Origin: Candidatus Saccharimonadota bacterium
Lineage (GTDB): Bacteria; Patescibacteriota; Saccharimonadia; Saccharimonadales; Saccharimonadaceae
Reading direction: 5' to 3'
Length of the DNA stretch: 23,719 nucleotides
Assembly: GCA_003979185.1 (NCBI GenBank)
Contig: RYWJ01000016.1
Span: 1 to 23,719 of the forward strand
The position numbers and the translations under genes were made by a program. The notes under the pieces are model-generated. The model did no database searches, had not been told where the DNA came from, and was given only the letters and a program-made list of their open reading frames with translations. Below are positions 7,739 through 14,267 of the stretch, piece after piece. The number at the start of each line of letters is the position of its first letter. Within the stretch, counting starts at the first letter, position 1.

Positions 7739-8002
7739 ATGCCTGAACCTAAGAAACAAAGTAGCCCACGTAAGACTGGTCTACGTCGCAGCCATTTGCG
7801 ACTAAAGTTGGCTCGTTCTGTGAATCGCACTTCTCCAGTGAAAGCTTTTGAAACTGCGAAGAAAACCCCAAACTTGAAGGTTAAGACCGTCAAGCCAGCT
7901 ACTGATAAAACTGTTAAAGCTAAGAAAGCTGAGCAAAAAGCTGCAGCTGCCGCCAAGGCGAAGAAAACTACAACCACAAAAATTACTAAAAAGTCTAAAT
8001 AA
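7739..8002 (+). CDS. rpmF: Divergent bL32-like ribosomal protein with Lys/Ala-rich tail
   Basis: 87 residues. ATG at 7739 with AAGGAG 4 bases upstream. The first 35 residues (MPEPKKQSSPRKTGLRRSHL...) resemble the N-terminus of large-subunit protein bL32 (MAVPKRRTSKSRRDMRRSH-type), which lines the exit-tunnel side of the 50S subunit. The usual CxxC...CxxC zinc ribbon is absent: there is no Cys at all. Instead there is a roughly 45-residue Lys/Ala/Thr-rich tail like a histone-H1 tail. First gene of an operon with nusB 12 bases downstream and rnc at the end; rpmF near rnc is a known bacterial arrangement. The alternative is an unrelated basic nucleic-acid-binding protein. Confidence 0.6.
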   Translation: MPEPKKQSSPRKTGLRRSHLRLKLARSVNRTSPVKAFETAKKTPNLKVKTVKPATDKTVKAKKAEQKAAAAAKAKKTTTTKITKKSK

Positions 8003-8014
8003 AAGGGAAGGGAT

Positions 8015-8551
8015 ATGGCTAGTAACCGGCATTTGGGGAGGATTATTGTATTACAAAGTTTGTATGAGTATGAGTTTCGTACAAAGGCCGGTGATGCGAC
8101 GGCCGATATCAAGACGATAGTCGCGAAAGATATCGAGCCGTATACAAAAGCCTTAGGTGACACAGAGTTTGTTTATCAGTTGGCGGATGGAGTTGCAGGA
8201 AAGATTGAAGAGCTGGACGCAGAGCTGCAGCCGATGGCACCAGAGTGGCCATTAGGTACGATTGCGGCGATTGACCGTAACGTATTGCGTATGGGTCTGT
8301 ATGAGCTTAAATATTGCAACCAAACGGTTCCGCCAAAAGTTGCAATCAACGAAGCAGTAGAATTAGCCAAAGAGTTTGGTGCAGAAAATTCATCTAAGTT
8401 TGTGAATGGCGTACTTGGTACGGCATATCGTGAGTTATTCGGTAGCAATGACGAAGGTAAGATTTCTTCAGAGCAACCGTCGCAGCCAGTGGTCCCAGAG
8501 GAGCAACATGGCGAAGAGAAAGCAGAAGAAGCGGGGGGTGCGGCAGCCTAG
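8015..8551 (+). CDS. nusB: Transcription antitermination factor NusB
   Basis: 178 residues. ATG at 8015 behind a GGGAAGGG-type ribosome site. NusB binds boxA RNA with S10 (NusE) and supports antitermination of rRNA transcription in the cytoplasm. Family signatures visible: ASNRHLGRIIVLQSLYEYEF at the N-terminus, AAIDRNVLRMGLYEL in the middle, and PPKVAINEAVELAKEFGAENSSKFVNGVLG near residue 135. The family is usually about 140 residues. The last 35 here (NDEGKISSEQ...EEKAEEAGGAAA) form an extra acidic, low-complexity tail. The next gene starts inside this tail in another reading frame (44-base overlap), so the tail-coding DNA does double duty. Confidence 0.95.
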   Translation: MASNRHLGRIIVLQSLYEYEFRTKAGDATADIKTIVAKDIEPYTKALGDTEFVYQLADGVAGKIEELDAELQPMAPEWPLGTIAAIDRNVLRMGLYELKYCNQTVPPKVAINEAVELAKEFGAENSSKFVNGVLGTAYRELFGSNDEGKISSEQPSQPVVPEEQHGEEKAEEAGGAAA

Positions 8552-9122
8552 CGTTAAGCGTCGAGAGACCAAGATAACGTTATCGGAGCCGAAACAGCCT
8601 AAGGTGCCAGAGGCGCTACCGTTGAAATCTGAACGGGTTTCAACTGTGACGCGTTTGACGGCTAGGATGTTTAGGAAGCCTGCGATTCAGGAAGTAGTAC
8701 GCGAGCCGACTGCAGGTGGGATTGTCTTTCGGACAGGCAAGAATAATGATGATATTGAGATCTTGCTAATTCAGGATTCTAAGGGTCGCTGGACGATCCC
8801 GAAAGGACACATTGAAGCGGGTGAAAACGCCAAAGAAACCGCTATTCGAGAGATTGGTGAGGAAGCAGGACTTTTTCATATTGAAGTCTTGATGTGGCTA
8901 GGTAAGATTCACTTCCAGTATCGACGTATTGATAAGCTGGTTTTGATGACTACGCAAATTTATCTGGTACGCGCGATGGACGATCAGGAGACCCCCACTA
9001 AAGAACAATGGATGCGAGGCATCAAGTGGTTTAAATTCAAGGATGCTTTGGATGCAATTGAGTACGAGGATATCGAAAAATTGATGCTAGTAGCAAAAAA
9101 TAAAATTCGACAAGGAATTTAG
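8508..9122 (+). CDS. Nudix hydrolase
   Basis: 204 residues. The start MAKRKQKKRG at 8508 is chosen for AGAGGAG just upstream and because the longer frame runs through nusB. The first ~65 residues are very basic and rich in Lys/Arg/Pro and look disordered, perhaps RNA-binding. The Nudix fold follows with a complete signature at 100-122 (G-x5-E-x7-REIGEEAGL) after WTIPKGHIEAGE. Nudix enzymes hydrolyse nucleoside diphosphates linked to another group; AGGIVFR and IPKGHIEAGE resemble the Ap4A/diadenosine-type or RNA-pyrophosphohydrolase branches. The substrate cannot be fixed from sequence. Between nusB (44-base overlap) and rnc (8-base gap), which suggests an RNA-related role. Confidence 0.9.
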   Translation: MAKRKQKKRGVRQPSVKRRETKITLSEPKQPKVPEALPLKSERVSTVTRLTARMFRKPAIQEVVREPTAGGIVFRTGKNNDDIEILLIQDSKGRWTIPKGHIEAGENAKETAIREIGEEAGLFHIEVLMWLGKIHFQYRRIDKLVLMTTQIYLVRAMDDQETPTKEQWMRGIKWFKFKDALDAIEYEDIEKLMLVAKNKIRQGI

Positions 9123-9130
9123 GAGTAAAC

Positions 9131-9859
9131 ATGGATATAGAACCATATCAAGCCTTTGCGCGAGAGAAACTAGGGTTTGAGTTTAATGATATTAATCTCT
9201 TGATTACGGCTTTGACCCATCGGAGCTATGTGAATGAGCACCGTCAGTCGACTCATGAACATAATGAGCGCCTGGAATTTTTAGGTGATGCGGTGCTAGA
9301 GCTGGTGACTTCGGATTTCTTGTACCGGACTTATAGTGAACCAGAAGGTACAATGACGGCTTGGCGATCGGCTTTAGTGCGCACTGAAAGTATTGGTGCT
9401 TCGGGCGAGGAACTGGGCTATGGTCCATTAGTACGCTTATCAAAGGGTGAAAAGCACGGCTCAGAACGAGCACATGCGGTGATTCTAGCGGACTGTTTTG
9501 AGGCGGTAATTGGTGCAATCTATCTAGATCAAGGGTATGAGGCGGCCAAGGATTTTATCGCGAAGCATATTTTGGTAAAAATTGATAAGATCTTGGAAGA
9601 GGGAACGTGGCGTGATCCAAAGAGCTATTTGCAGGAATTGTCACAGCATTATGATGGCGCGACACCAGTTTATCGTGTGATTGACGAAGATGGGCCAGAT
9701 CACGATAAAATCTTCAAGGTGGCAACTTACGTGTCGAAGCAGTTGAAGGGCGTGGGTACAGGGCATTCCAAGCAAGAGGCTGAGGGCAATGCGGCAGCGG
9801 AAGCGGTGAAATTATACTTGAAGAACAATCCAAAACCGCAGCCAAAGAAGAATGCTTAG
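9131..9859 (+). CDS. rnc: Ribonuclease III
   Basis: 242 residues. ATG at 9131 with AGGAG 6 bases upstream. Cuts double-stranded RNA, including rRNA precursors and structured mRNAs. The RNase III domain covers about 1-150 with signature NERLEFLGDAV at 45-55 (E46, E49, D53) and the second acidic pair D121/E124 in LADCFEAVIGAIYLD, so the two-metal site is complete. The double-stranded-RNA-binding domain is at about 162-231 (DPKSYLQELSQHY ... GTGHSKQEAEGNAAAEAVKLYL). Last gene of the operon. Length and domain order are normal. Confidence 0.97.
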   Translation: MDIEPYQAFAREKLGFEFNDINLLITALTHRSYVNEHRQSTHEHNERLEFLGDAVLELVTSDFLYRTYSEPEGTMTAWRSALVRTESIGASGEELGYGPLVRLSKGEKHGSERAHAVILADCFEAVIGAIYLDQGYEAAKDFIAKHILVKIDKILEEGTWRDPKSYLQELSQHYDGATPVYRVIDEDGPDHDKIFKVATYVSKQLKGVGTGHSKQEAEGNAAAEAVKLYLKNNPKPQPKKNA

Positions 9860-9874
9860 CTACTAGACGGAAAA

Positions 9875-9898
9875 ATCGCCCTCTTGACGGAGGGCGAT
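9875..9898 (-). terminator. Hairpin terminator between rnc and the two-TM gene
   Basis: Stem ATCGCCCT (9875-9882) with AGGGCGAT (9891-9898). The T-run (TTTTT) exists only on the minus strand, so it best serves the minus gene at 9908. It may also end the rnc operon less efficiently. Confidence 0.75.
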
Positions 9899-9907
9899 TA
9901 GGGTGGA

Positions 9908-10234
9908 CTAGCGTTTGCCGATATATTCACTATATTCCGACAGAAGTATGCTGCAACCGCTAAAATCGAAGAGAAATAGGAGCAACAGGACCAAAGCCAG
10001 CAGATCGGCGTTGGACTCCGAAATGAATGGGTCAAGCAAGGTGGTTGAGACAGAGAGTAACCAGATTACCACAAGCAACAGAGTCAAAATAAGGCAGGTA
10101 GCAAGAGTAATGGCTAAGTCGAAGCGATCGTTACTGGCTCGGGTCCAGGCAAGGAAGCTAGGAGATCGGGGATATTGATCCTTGTTTTGCCGGCGTCGTG
10201 TTCTGACTTCATCCTGATGATGATCGTGTTGCAT
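9908..10234 (-). CDS. Small two-TM membrane protein, unknown
   Basis: 108 residues. ATG at 10234 with a full AAGGAGG 5 bases upstream, a strong reason to accept this strand over the opposite-strand frame. The first 40 residues are charged with a His/Asp/Gln/Arg-rich start (MQHDHHQDEVRTRRRQNKDQ). Two hydrophobic helices follow at about 41-61 and 76-98, joined by a short acidic loop (DPFISESNADL). The C-terminus is short and ends in KR. Basic ends suggest both termini are cytoplasmic. Family not recognised. Flanked by a likely promoter (10278-10283) and its terminator. Confidence 0.7.
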   Translation of the reverse strand: MQHDHHQDEVRTRRRQNKDQYPRSPSFLAWTRASNDRFDLAITLATCLILTLLLVVIWLLSVSTTLLDPFISESNADLLALVLLLLFLFDFSGCSILLSEYSEYIGKR

Positions 10235-10277
10235 ATTGTCCTCCTTAAGGTACGCCTGAGTGAGTAGGTATAGAGTA

Positions 10278-10283
10278 AGTATA
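10278..10283 (-). promoter_or_regulatory. -10 box of the two-TM gene
   Basis: TATACT on the minus strand (10283-10278) in a TGT context, with start near 10271. No convincing -35. Confidence 0.45.
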
Positions 10284-10386
10284 ACATATTTTAGGTTGAC
10301 GTCTTAATTATTCAGATGAGAATTATGGCTAGAAAATGAGTTTAGTGTTTAAGGATTGGGGAGTGGACGGCGGGGTGGATTTGGTC

Positions 10387-10414
10387 TTTACTTCTGCAGT
10401 AATTTTGTTATAAT
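10387..10414 (+). promoter_or_regulatory. rpsP promoter
   Basis: TTTACT (10387-10392), a 16-base spacer, then TATAAT (10409-10414), with extended -10 TGT. AAAGGAG follows just before the ATG at 10446. Confidence 0.75.
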
Positions 10415-10445
10415 ATAGAAAGTATTATCTAAGTAAAGGAGAAAA

Positions 10446-10808
10446 ATGCTCGCGATTCGTATGCAGCGTAATGGCCGTACACATTTACCAGTGTATCGGA
10501 TAATCGTCCAAGAAGCGCAGCGCCACCCACTTTCGGGTCGTGTTGTTGCCGAGGTCGGTAATTACAACCCAGAAACCAAAAAAGTGGTTCTTAACAAGGA
10601 GAAGGTTGAGTTTTACTTGAAAAATGGTGCTCAGCCATCTAGTCGAGTGGCTTTTGTATTGAAGAAGGAAGGCGTCAAACTTCCAGATTGGTATAAGGAC
10701 ACTCCAGAGAAGCACGCTAAGGCAAAGCATGCCGATAAGCTTCGCAAGAATCAGCCAAAGGAGGAGGCTCCAGCTGAGGAGGCTACCGAAGCACCGTCCG
10801 CTGAGTAG
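10446..10808 (+). CDS. rpsP: Ribosomal protein bS16
   Basis: 120 residues. Part of the 30S subunit, needed for its assembly. The N-terminus MLAIRMQRNGRTHLPVYRIIVQEAQRHPLSGR and VGNYNPETKK are diagnostic, and the core ends near residue 85. A Lys-then-Glu/Ala-rich tail (AKAKHADKLRKNQPKEEAPAEEATEAPSAE) extends it beyond the usual 80-90 residues. In many bacteria rpsP is followed by khpA, rimM and trmD. Here khpA is close (11775) but separated by a minus-strand gene, and rimM/trmD are absent, so the old operon has been split. Confidence 0.96.
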   Translation: MLAIRMQRNGRTHLPVYRIIVQEAQRHPLSGRVVAEVGNYNPETKKVVLNKEKVEFYLKNGAQPSSRVAFVLKKEGVKLPDWYKDTPEKHAKAKHADKLRKNQPKEEAPAEEATEAPSAE

Positions 10809-10837
10809 GACAAAAGTCTAAAAGTCAGAAAGGGAAA

Positions 10838-10860
10838 ACCCCAGCCACTATGGCTGGGGT
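10838..10860. terminator. Hairpin terminator between rpsP and the minus gene
   Basis: 10-bp perfect stem ACCCCAGCCA (10838-10847) with TGGCTGGGGT (10851-10860). The T-run is on the minus strand (TTTTCCC); the + side tail is poor in T. Confidence 0.8.
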
Positions 10861-10880
10861 CTGTGCTATCGATGAGATAC

Positions 10881-11627
10881 TTAACGATCACGGTCCTTAC
10901 GATTGCGATCTTTGTGCCGGTATTGTTTGTTATTTTCGTAATTTATCCATAGCATAGCCAAGTTTGTGATTGCGATGCACACCAAGGCGACTATTGCAAT
11001 CGCTAGGAGAACGAAAAACGCAGTTTGTAGCAGACTCTTTTCCTGATTCCCGGCTGGTTGGTCGGACGACGTGTTCCTGTTGTCAGAGGTGACAGATGAT
11101 TGAGTGTTGTTTTCGGTTGGTAGCGGTTTGGGATTGGTCGGTGCGATTGTTGCGGGCTCCTCTATGAGAGCCGTGCTCGCGTTTTTAGACGCAGGGCTGT
11201 CTGGTGGCGTAGTAGGAACCGATTGCTCGGCGTCCGGCGCAGCGGAGTTAGTTTTGTCACTATTTCCGCTATTCCCGTATAAACCCTGTTCGGTGCGTGC
11301 CCAAAACTCGTCCTGCTGGCGTTGATTCCAGTCGGAAAAGGCGTCCTGAGCGTCGCTGATGCTATCTTTGGCCTTGTCGATCAGCTCGGGAGCTTTCTCC
11401 TTGGCGGACTCATAGAGTTCTGAGGCTTTGTCTTTGACCACCGGAGCTTTCTCCTTGGCTTTGTCGACGACCTTACTGCCGGCATCTTTGATTTGATCCC
11501 AGATGGAGGGCTCGGTGCTATCACTGTTGAGACTAGCCGCACCAGCCGAGCTGCTGATACAAAGTAATATCAGCATCACCAGGATCAGGGACATCGCGAT
11601 TTTCATCGATTTTGTAGTAATGTGCAT
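10881..11627 (-). CDS. Exported amphipathic-repeat protein with C-terminal TM helix
   Basis: 248 residues from the ATG at 11627; a GGGGG run 10 bases upstream is the only ribosome-site candidate, so the start is less sure. Signal peptide: basic start, hydrophobic ISLILVMLILLCISSS-type core, cleavage near AGAA. A charged helical region follows (about 45-105) with repeats of the type AKEKAP.V.DKASELYESAKEKAPELIDKAKD, similar to LEA/apolipoprotein-like or coiled-coil stalks. Next come a Ser/Thr/Pro/Asn-rich linker (about 120-195), one membrane helix (about 203-228), and a very basic tail ending KDRNRKDRDR. Topology suggests an extracellular stalk anchored by the C-terminal helix with a cytoplasmic tail. 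Function unknown. Confidence 0.75.
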   Translation of the reverse strand: MHITTKSMKIAMSLILVMLILLCISSSAGAASLNSDSTEPSIWDQIKDAGSKVVDKAKEKAPVVKDKASELYESAKEKAPELIDKAKDSISDAQDAFSDWNQRQQDEFWARTEQGLYGNSGNSDKTNSAAPDAEQSVPTTPPDSPASKNASTALIEEPATIAPTNPKPLPTENNTQSSVTSDNRNTSSDQPAGNQEKSLLQTAFFVLLAIAIVALVCIAITNLAMLWINYENNKQYRHKDRNRKDRDR

Positions 11628-11662
11628 TTGAAACAAACCCCCTTCAAATAGTCTATCTTCTC

Positions 11663-11691
11663 ATTATAGCACGCCATAAGCTTTTTGTCAA
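11663..11691 (-). promoter_or_regulatory. Perfect consensus promoter of gene 10881-11627
   Basis: Minus strand: TTGACA (11691-11686), a 17-base spacer, then TATAAT (11668-11663) with extended -10 TGC. Both boxes match the sigma-70 consensus exactly. Confidence 0.9.
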
Positions 11692-11701
11692 TAGAAATTT
11701 T

Positions 11702-11742
11702 TTGACTAATTTTTGACTAATTTTTCGCGCTTGTGGTATAAT
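11702..11742 (+). promoter_or_regulatory. khpA promoter with tandem -35-like repeats
   Basis: The 11-base unit TTTTTGACTAA occurs twice in tandem, giving TTGACT at 11702 and at 11713. The second is 18 bases from TATAAT (11737-11742), which has an extended -10 TGG. The gene starts at 11775 after a TGGAG ribosome site. The divergent promoter at 11663-11691 lies back-to-back. Confidence 0.8.
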
Positions 11743-11774
11743 GGTATTATATACAAAAATAAACTGGAGACCTT

Positions 11775-12161
11775 ATGGCAACCATTGACCAACAATTTGT
11801 AGAATATATCGTAAAAACTCTTGTAAACAACCCGGAAAAAGTCGTTGTGGAGCGCGAGATTGACGAGCGCGGCGTATTACTGAGCTTAAGTGTCGATCCA
11901 GAAGATGTCGGTCGCGTGATTGGTAAGCGCGGGGCGACTGCTCAGAGCATTCGTACACTTTTGCGCGTACTGGGTACAAAAAATGGTGCTCGTTATAATT
12001 TGAAAGTTGTTAATACCGATGAGGAAGGCAGTGAAGGTGGTGGTCATCGTGATGAGCGCGAGGTTGTCGAGGATGAAGTAGAAGAAACTACCGAAAACGG
12101 CGACGAGCTAGCCGAGAAGACTCGTGCCGAGCTGGCTGATTTGGATGATCTAGAGATCTAG
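11775..12161 (+). CDS. khpA: KhpA-type KH-domain RNA-binding protein with acidic tail
   Basis: 128 residues. Small single-KH RNA chaperone family, usually encoded beside rpsP and acting with KhpB on mRNA and cell-division control. The KH core is about residues 1-78: DQQFVEYIVKTLVNNPEKV, then DPEDVGRVIGKRGATAQSIRTLLR, in which GKRG is the GxxG loop that grips RNA. Family members are usually 75-85 residues. Here a roughly 45-residue acidic tail (EREVVEDEVEETTENGDELAEKTRAELADLDDLEI) is added. Own promoter; terminator at 12250-12273. Confidence 0.93.
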   Translation: MATIDQQFVEYIVKTLVNNPEKVVVEREIDERGVLLSLSVDPEDVGRVIGKRGATAQSIRTLLRVLGTKNGARYNLKVVNTDEEGSEGGGHRDEREVVEDEVEETTENGDELAEKTRAELADLDDLEI

Positions 12162-12249
12162 TTTCCTTGACCCTTAGATTGGAATAGGGAAAAGTTCTAG
12201 GTTAGAGATCTAGTCACTGTAGCCGTTAATTCCTGTTTTAAAAGAGAAA

Positions 12250-12273
12250 AAGCCCCAGATTGCTCTGGGGCTT
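12250..12273. terminator. Bidirectional terminator between khpA and the JAMM gene
   Basis: 10-bp stem AAGCCCCAGA (12250-12259) with TCTGGGGCTT (12264-12273), with TTTTT on the minus side and CTTTT shortly after on the plus side. In the 130-base gap before it, TAGAGATCTAGT is repeated at 12151 (overlapping the khpA stop) and 12203. Confidence 0.85.
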
Positions 12274-12294
12274 GGCTTTTGTTTGAAGATGAGT

Positions 12295-12981
12295 CTAATA
12301 AATTGGTTCCACCAAGGAACGGTTAATGGTATTGACGGTAAAGACTAGGCTGTAGTCGTCCGCAATGGCTTCCAAAAATGCTTGACCAGAGTAGAAACTG
12401 TTTTCATTATTCTCATCTGGTATGAACCAATTCTTGCGAATATAGTTGCCGACTTGTTGATTGCGAGCTTCTTGGTCGGCAATACGAGGATCATAAGTCG
12501 CGATAAAGTCGCGCACGTTTGGCCAGCCGTTTGGTGCACTGAGAGTGTAGACCTTATGGCTGGAAACGACGATGGACGTCAGAATCTGGTTATGTTCCAT
12601 GGAGAATATGATATCGTTAATAGAGTGTGCCGCATTATCCTCGGGATGATTGTGGGCAACGATGATTCCCCTGGGGTTCAGAAAGGTTGCAGCGTTTAGG
12701 TAAGCTGTAGGGAGGCTTACTTGATGCTTATCATAGTTGGTGTACTCAAAGAGCTTATTCTCGTTCAGATCGAAGAACGCAAAGAACTCATACTCTTCGT
12801 CGCATACCGACGTAAGAAACTCATCAAGAGTATCGCCATGGTCGGCATTACTGCCTGACCAGAGAATGAGGCGAGCCGTGGCTATGAAGCCCAAAAGTAT
12901 TAGGGCGAGCGCCAGTAAAACTACGAGGGGTAAGGGTAGCCGTGGAATCCAGGTGGGCTTTGTGGAATCTTGGGTGCTCAT
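12295..12981 (-). CDS. Membrane-anchored RadC/JAMM-type metallopeptidase-like protein
   Basis: 228 residues. ATG at 12981 with GGAGG 10 bases upstream. Short N-terminal tail, then one membrane helix (about 18-38), then a soluble domain. That domain has the JAMM/MPN+ motif H110-x-H112-P-x6-S120-x2-D123 in GIIVAHNHPEDNAAHSINDI, preceded by a RadC-like strand (EEYEFFAFFDLNENKLFEY) with candidate catalytic Glu at 62-65. RadC proteins carry this zinc-peptidase fold but normally are cytoplasmic with an N-terminal HhH region; here that is replaced by a membrane anchor. A peptidase or isopeptidase at the membrane is inferred, not shown, and the substrate is unknown. Own promoter with a 5'-end hairpin. 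Confidence 0.8.
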   Translation of the reverse strand: MSTQDSTKPTWIPRLPLPLVVLLALALILLGFIATARLILWSGSNADHGDTLDEFLTSVCDEEYEFFAFFDLNENKLFEYTNYDKHQVSLPTAYLNAATFLNPRGIIVAHNHPEDNAAHSINDIIFSMEHNQILTSIVVSSHKVYTLSAPNGWPNVRDFIATYDPRIADQEARNQQVGNYIRKNWFIPDENNENSFYSGQAFLEAIADDYSLVFTVNTINRSLVEPIY

Positions 12982-13031
12982 GTTGGCATGTCCTCCATTT
13001 TTTCAAAATTCTCATCTCAGACCGGAAAGGT

Positions 13032-13084
13032 GCAGAAGCTAATTCTTCTGCTTCTATTGTGGCACACTTTAGTCAAAAAGTCAA
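13032..13084 (-). promoter_or_regulatory. Promoter and 5'-end hairpin of the JAMM gene
   Basis: Minus strand: TTGACT (13084-13079), a 17-base spacer, then CACAAT (13061-13056) with extended -10 TGC. Start near 13049. The first bases form a perfect 7-bp stem, GCAGAAG (13051-13045) with CTTCTGC (13038-13032). The leader is about 70 bases. Confidence 0.8.
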
Positions 13085-13156
13085 TGATTAGGGGTGATTA
13101 AAAACGGAATGTACGATCGTTGCTGTGTTCGAGAGAGGAGTTCTGGTAAAAATGTA

Positions 13157-13223
13157 TTGACAATTATAGAACTGTGTGCTATAATAAAAGGAGAGGTTGA
13201 TAGAATCTTCGTACCTTAACCTC
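13157..13223 (+). promoter_or_regulatory. Perfect consensus promoter of gene 13266-14042
   Basis: TTGACA (13157-13162), a 17-base spacer, then TATAAT (13180-13185) with extended -10 TGC. Start near 13192. GAGGTT (13193-13198) can pair with AACCTC (13218-13223) at the 5' end, a weaker hairpin with a 19-base loop. Confidence 0.88.
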
Positions 13224-13265
13224 AATCTAGGCTGGCGAGCGACAAAACGCAAAATAGGGGGTAAT

Positions 13266-14042
13266 ATGGGTAAAGAAAACTACCTGTTGGTGATCTCGGA
13301 GGGAAAGGTCACCCTTGCTAGCACTGTTGCCTTTGGTGACGACAGTGTTGACCTGCGACGCAATATCTTCAAGGATGGCTGTGAGTTCGAGTATGATGGC
13401 TGGACGGTCTATGCGTGTAGTAGTGTGGGTACCTTGAGGGTGTACCACCAGACCGAGAGCGGCGATACCGATTATTGGCATGGTTTCGAACTAGTGCCTG
13501 GTACGCTGACTTTGGGGCTTGATCCAGAAACGTTTGCGCCGTTGGCGGAATTCGAGCCGACCGAGATGGTCGTCAGGCTGCGACCGAGCGACTACGGACT
13601 GACTGAGGTTCGGCAGATCGGGTTGGTCCCCATGGACTATGCGAAGGAATGGACGGGAGTTTTCTCTTCTGCTGTGCAAGAGCATGCCGCCACGCAGGAA
13701 ATGCATGTAGTGCTAGGCGACGTGCCAGGCTATTACTTCACTTGCGTAGACCAGGAGGGTAATGTAATTGAGCTAGCGTCCGATAATACGATCGAGCTGT
13801 CGCGTCACGAAGGAGTGCTTACGTTTACCTGTCGTGAAAAGGCGGAAAAAGTAAGCTGGGTAGTAATCTGTCGTCGTACTGTAGCAGTCGCTACGACTGA
13901 TCTGAAGCAGAGCGCTGTTCTATTGACGACCTGCAGAGATGTGGAACAGCTGGCCGAATCGCTGGACGCTTGCCTGGACGAACTGGGTATTTCCAGTTTC
14001 TTGGATGTCTGCCAGAAGTTCGATATCTGGAACGCAGATTGA
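13266..14042 (+). CDS. Unknown cytoplasmic protein, Cys-rich beta protein
   Basis: 258 residues. The ATG at 13266 is chosen because AGGGGG lies 4 bases upstream. An in-frame TTG at 13197 would put its ribosome site before the predicted start of transcription. No signal peptide or membrane helix. The sequence is strand-rich (FEYDGWTVYACSSVGTLRVYHQ; KVSWVVICRRTVAVATTD) with eight scattered Cys and a helical C-terminal part (DVEQLAESLDACLDELGISSFLDVCQKFD). I do not recognise the family. A strong promoter and a strong UUCG-capped terminator show that it is expressed as a single-gene unit. Confidence 0.7.
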   Translation: MGKENYLLVISEGKVTLASTVAFGDDSVDLRRNIFKDGCEFEYDGWTVYACSSVGTLRVYHQTESGDTDYWHGFELVPGTLTLGLDPETFAPLAEFEPTEMVVRLRPSDYGLTEVRQIGLVPMDYAKEWTGVFSSAVQEHAATQEMHVVLGDVPGYYFTCVDQEGNVIELASDNTIELSRHEGVLTFTCREKAEKVSWVVICRRTVAVATTDLKQSAVLLTTCRDVEQLAESLDACLDELGISSFLDVCQKFDIWNAD

Positions 14043-14049
14043 GGTACTG

Positions 14050-14074
14050 CCGCCTTCTTCGGAAGGCGGTTTTT
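14050..14074 (+). terminator. UUCG-tetraloop terminator of gene 13266-14042
   Basis: Perfect 8-bp stem CCGCCTTC (14050-14057) with GAAGGCGG (14062-14069), closing a TTCG loop and followed by TTTTT. Confidence 0.95.
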
Positions 14075-14138
14075 CCTTTGTCAAAGAGTTTGTTGATGCT
14101 ATTTACCTGATATTTTACGGATGGTACTTGATATAGTG

Positions 14139-14153
14139 TTGTAAAATTTACAA
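14139..14153. promoter_or_regulatory. Palindromic operator-like site, copy 1
   Basis: Fifteen-base perfect palindrome TTGTAAA-A-TTTACAA. The same TTGTA-n5-TACAA design recurs 57 bases downstream. Likely a dimeric regulator site; regulator unknown. Confidence 0.55.
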
Positions 14154-14195
14154 TATTGATAGATTGGATATATGCAGAGGTAAAGTATGAAAATG

Positions 14196-14210
14196 TTGTA
14201 AAAAATACAA
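14196..14210. promoter_or_regulatory. Palindromic operator-like site, copy 2
   Basis: TTGTA-AAAAA-TACAA, same spacing as copy 1, centred about 65 bases upstream of the start predicted for the structured RNA. A further half site TTGTA is at 14219-14223. Confidence 0.5.
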
Positions 14211-14232
14211 TAAATATTTTTGTAGAAAAGGC

Positions 14233-14261
14233 TTGTGTTTTAGTCGAGAATAAGCTATACT
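14233..14261 (+). promoter_or_regulatory. Promoter of the structured RNA
   Basis: TTGTGT (14233-14238), a 17-base spacer, then TATACT (14256-14261), with start near 14268. Confidence 0.65.
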
Positions 14262-14267
14262 AGAGAT

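Noticed and set aside
8406..8507. NusB-Nudix frameshifted fusion
   Set aside because: NusB ends normally, and the Nudix gene has its own start codon and ribosome site. The upstream extension is only the out-of-frame reading of nusB.
9915..10178. + strand frame opposite the two-TM gene
   Set aside because: The minus frame has AAGGAGG at the right distance and two clear membrane helices. The + frame lacks a ribosome site and looks random and basic.
12151..12214. Repeated TAGAGATCTAGT after khpA as an attachment site
   Set aside because: Only 12 bases, no integrase or mobile gene nearby, and no sign of insertion; probably chance or a minor duplication.
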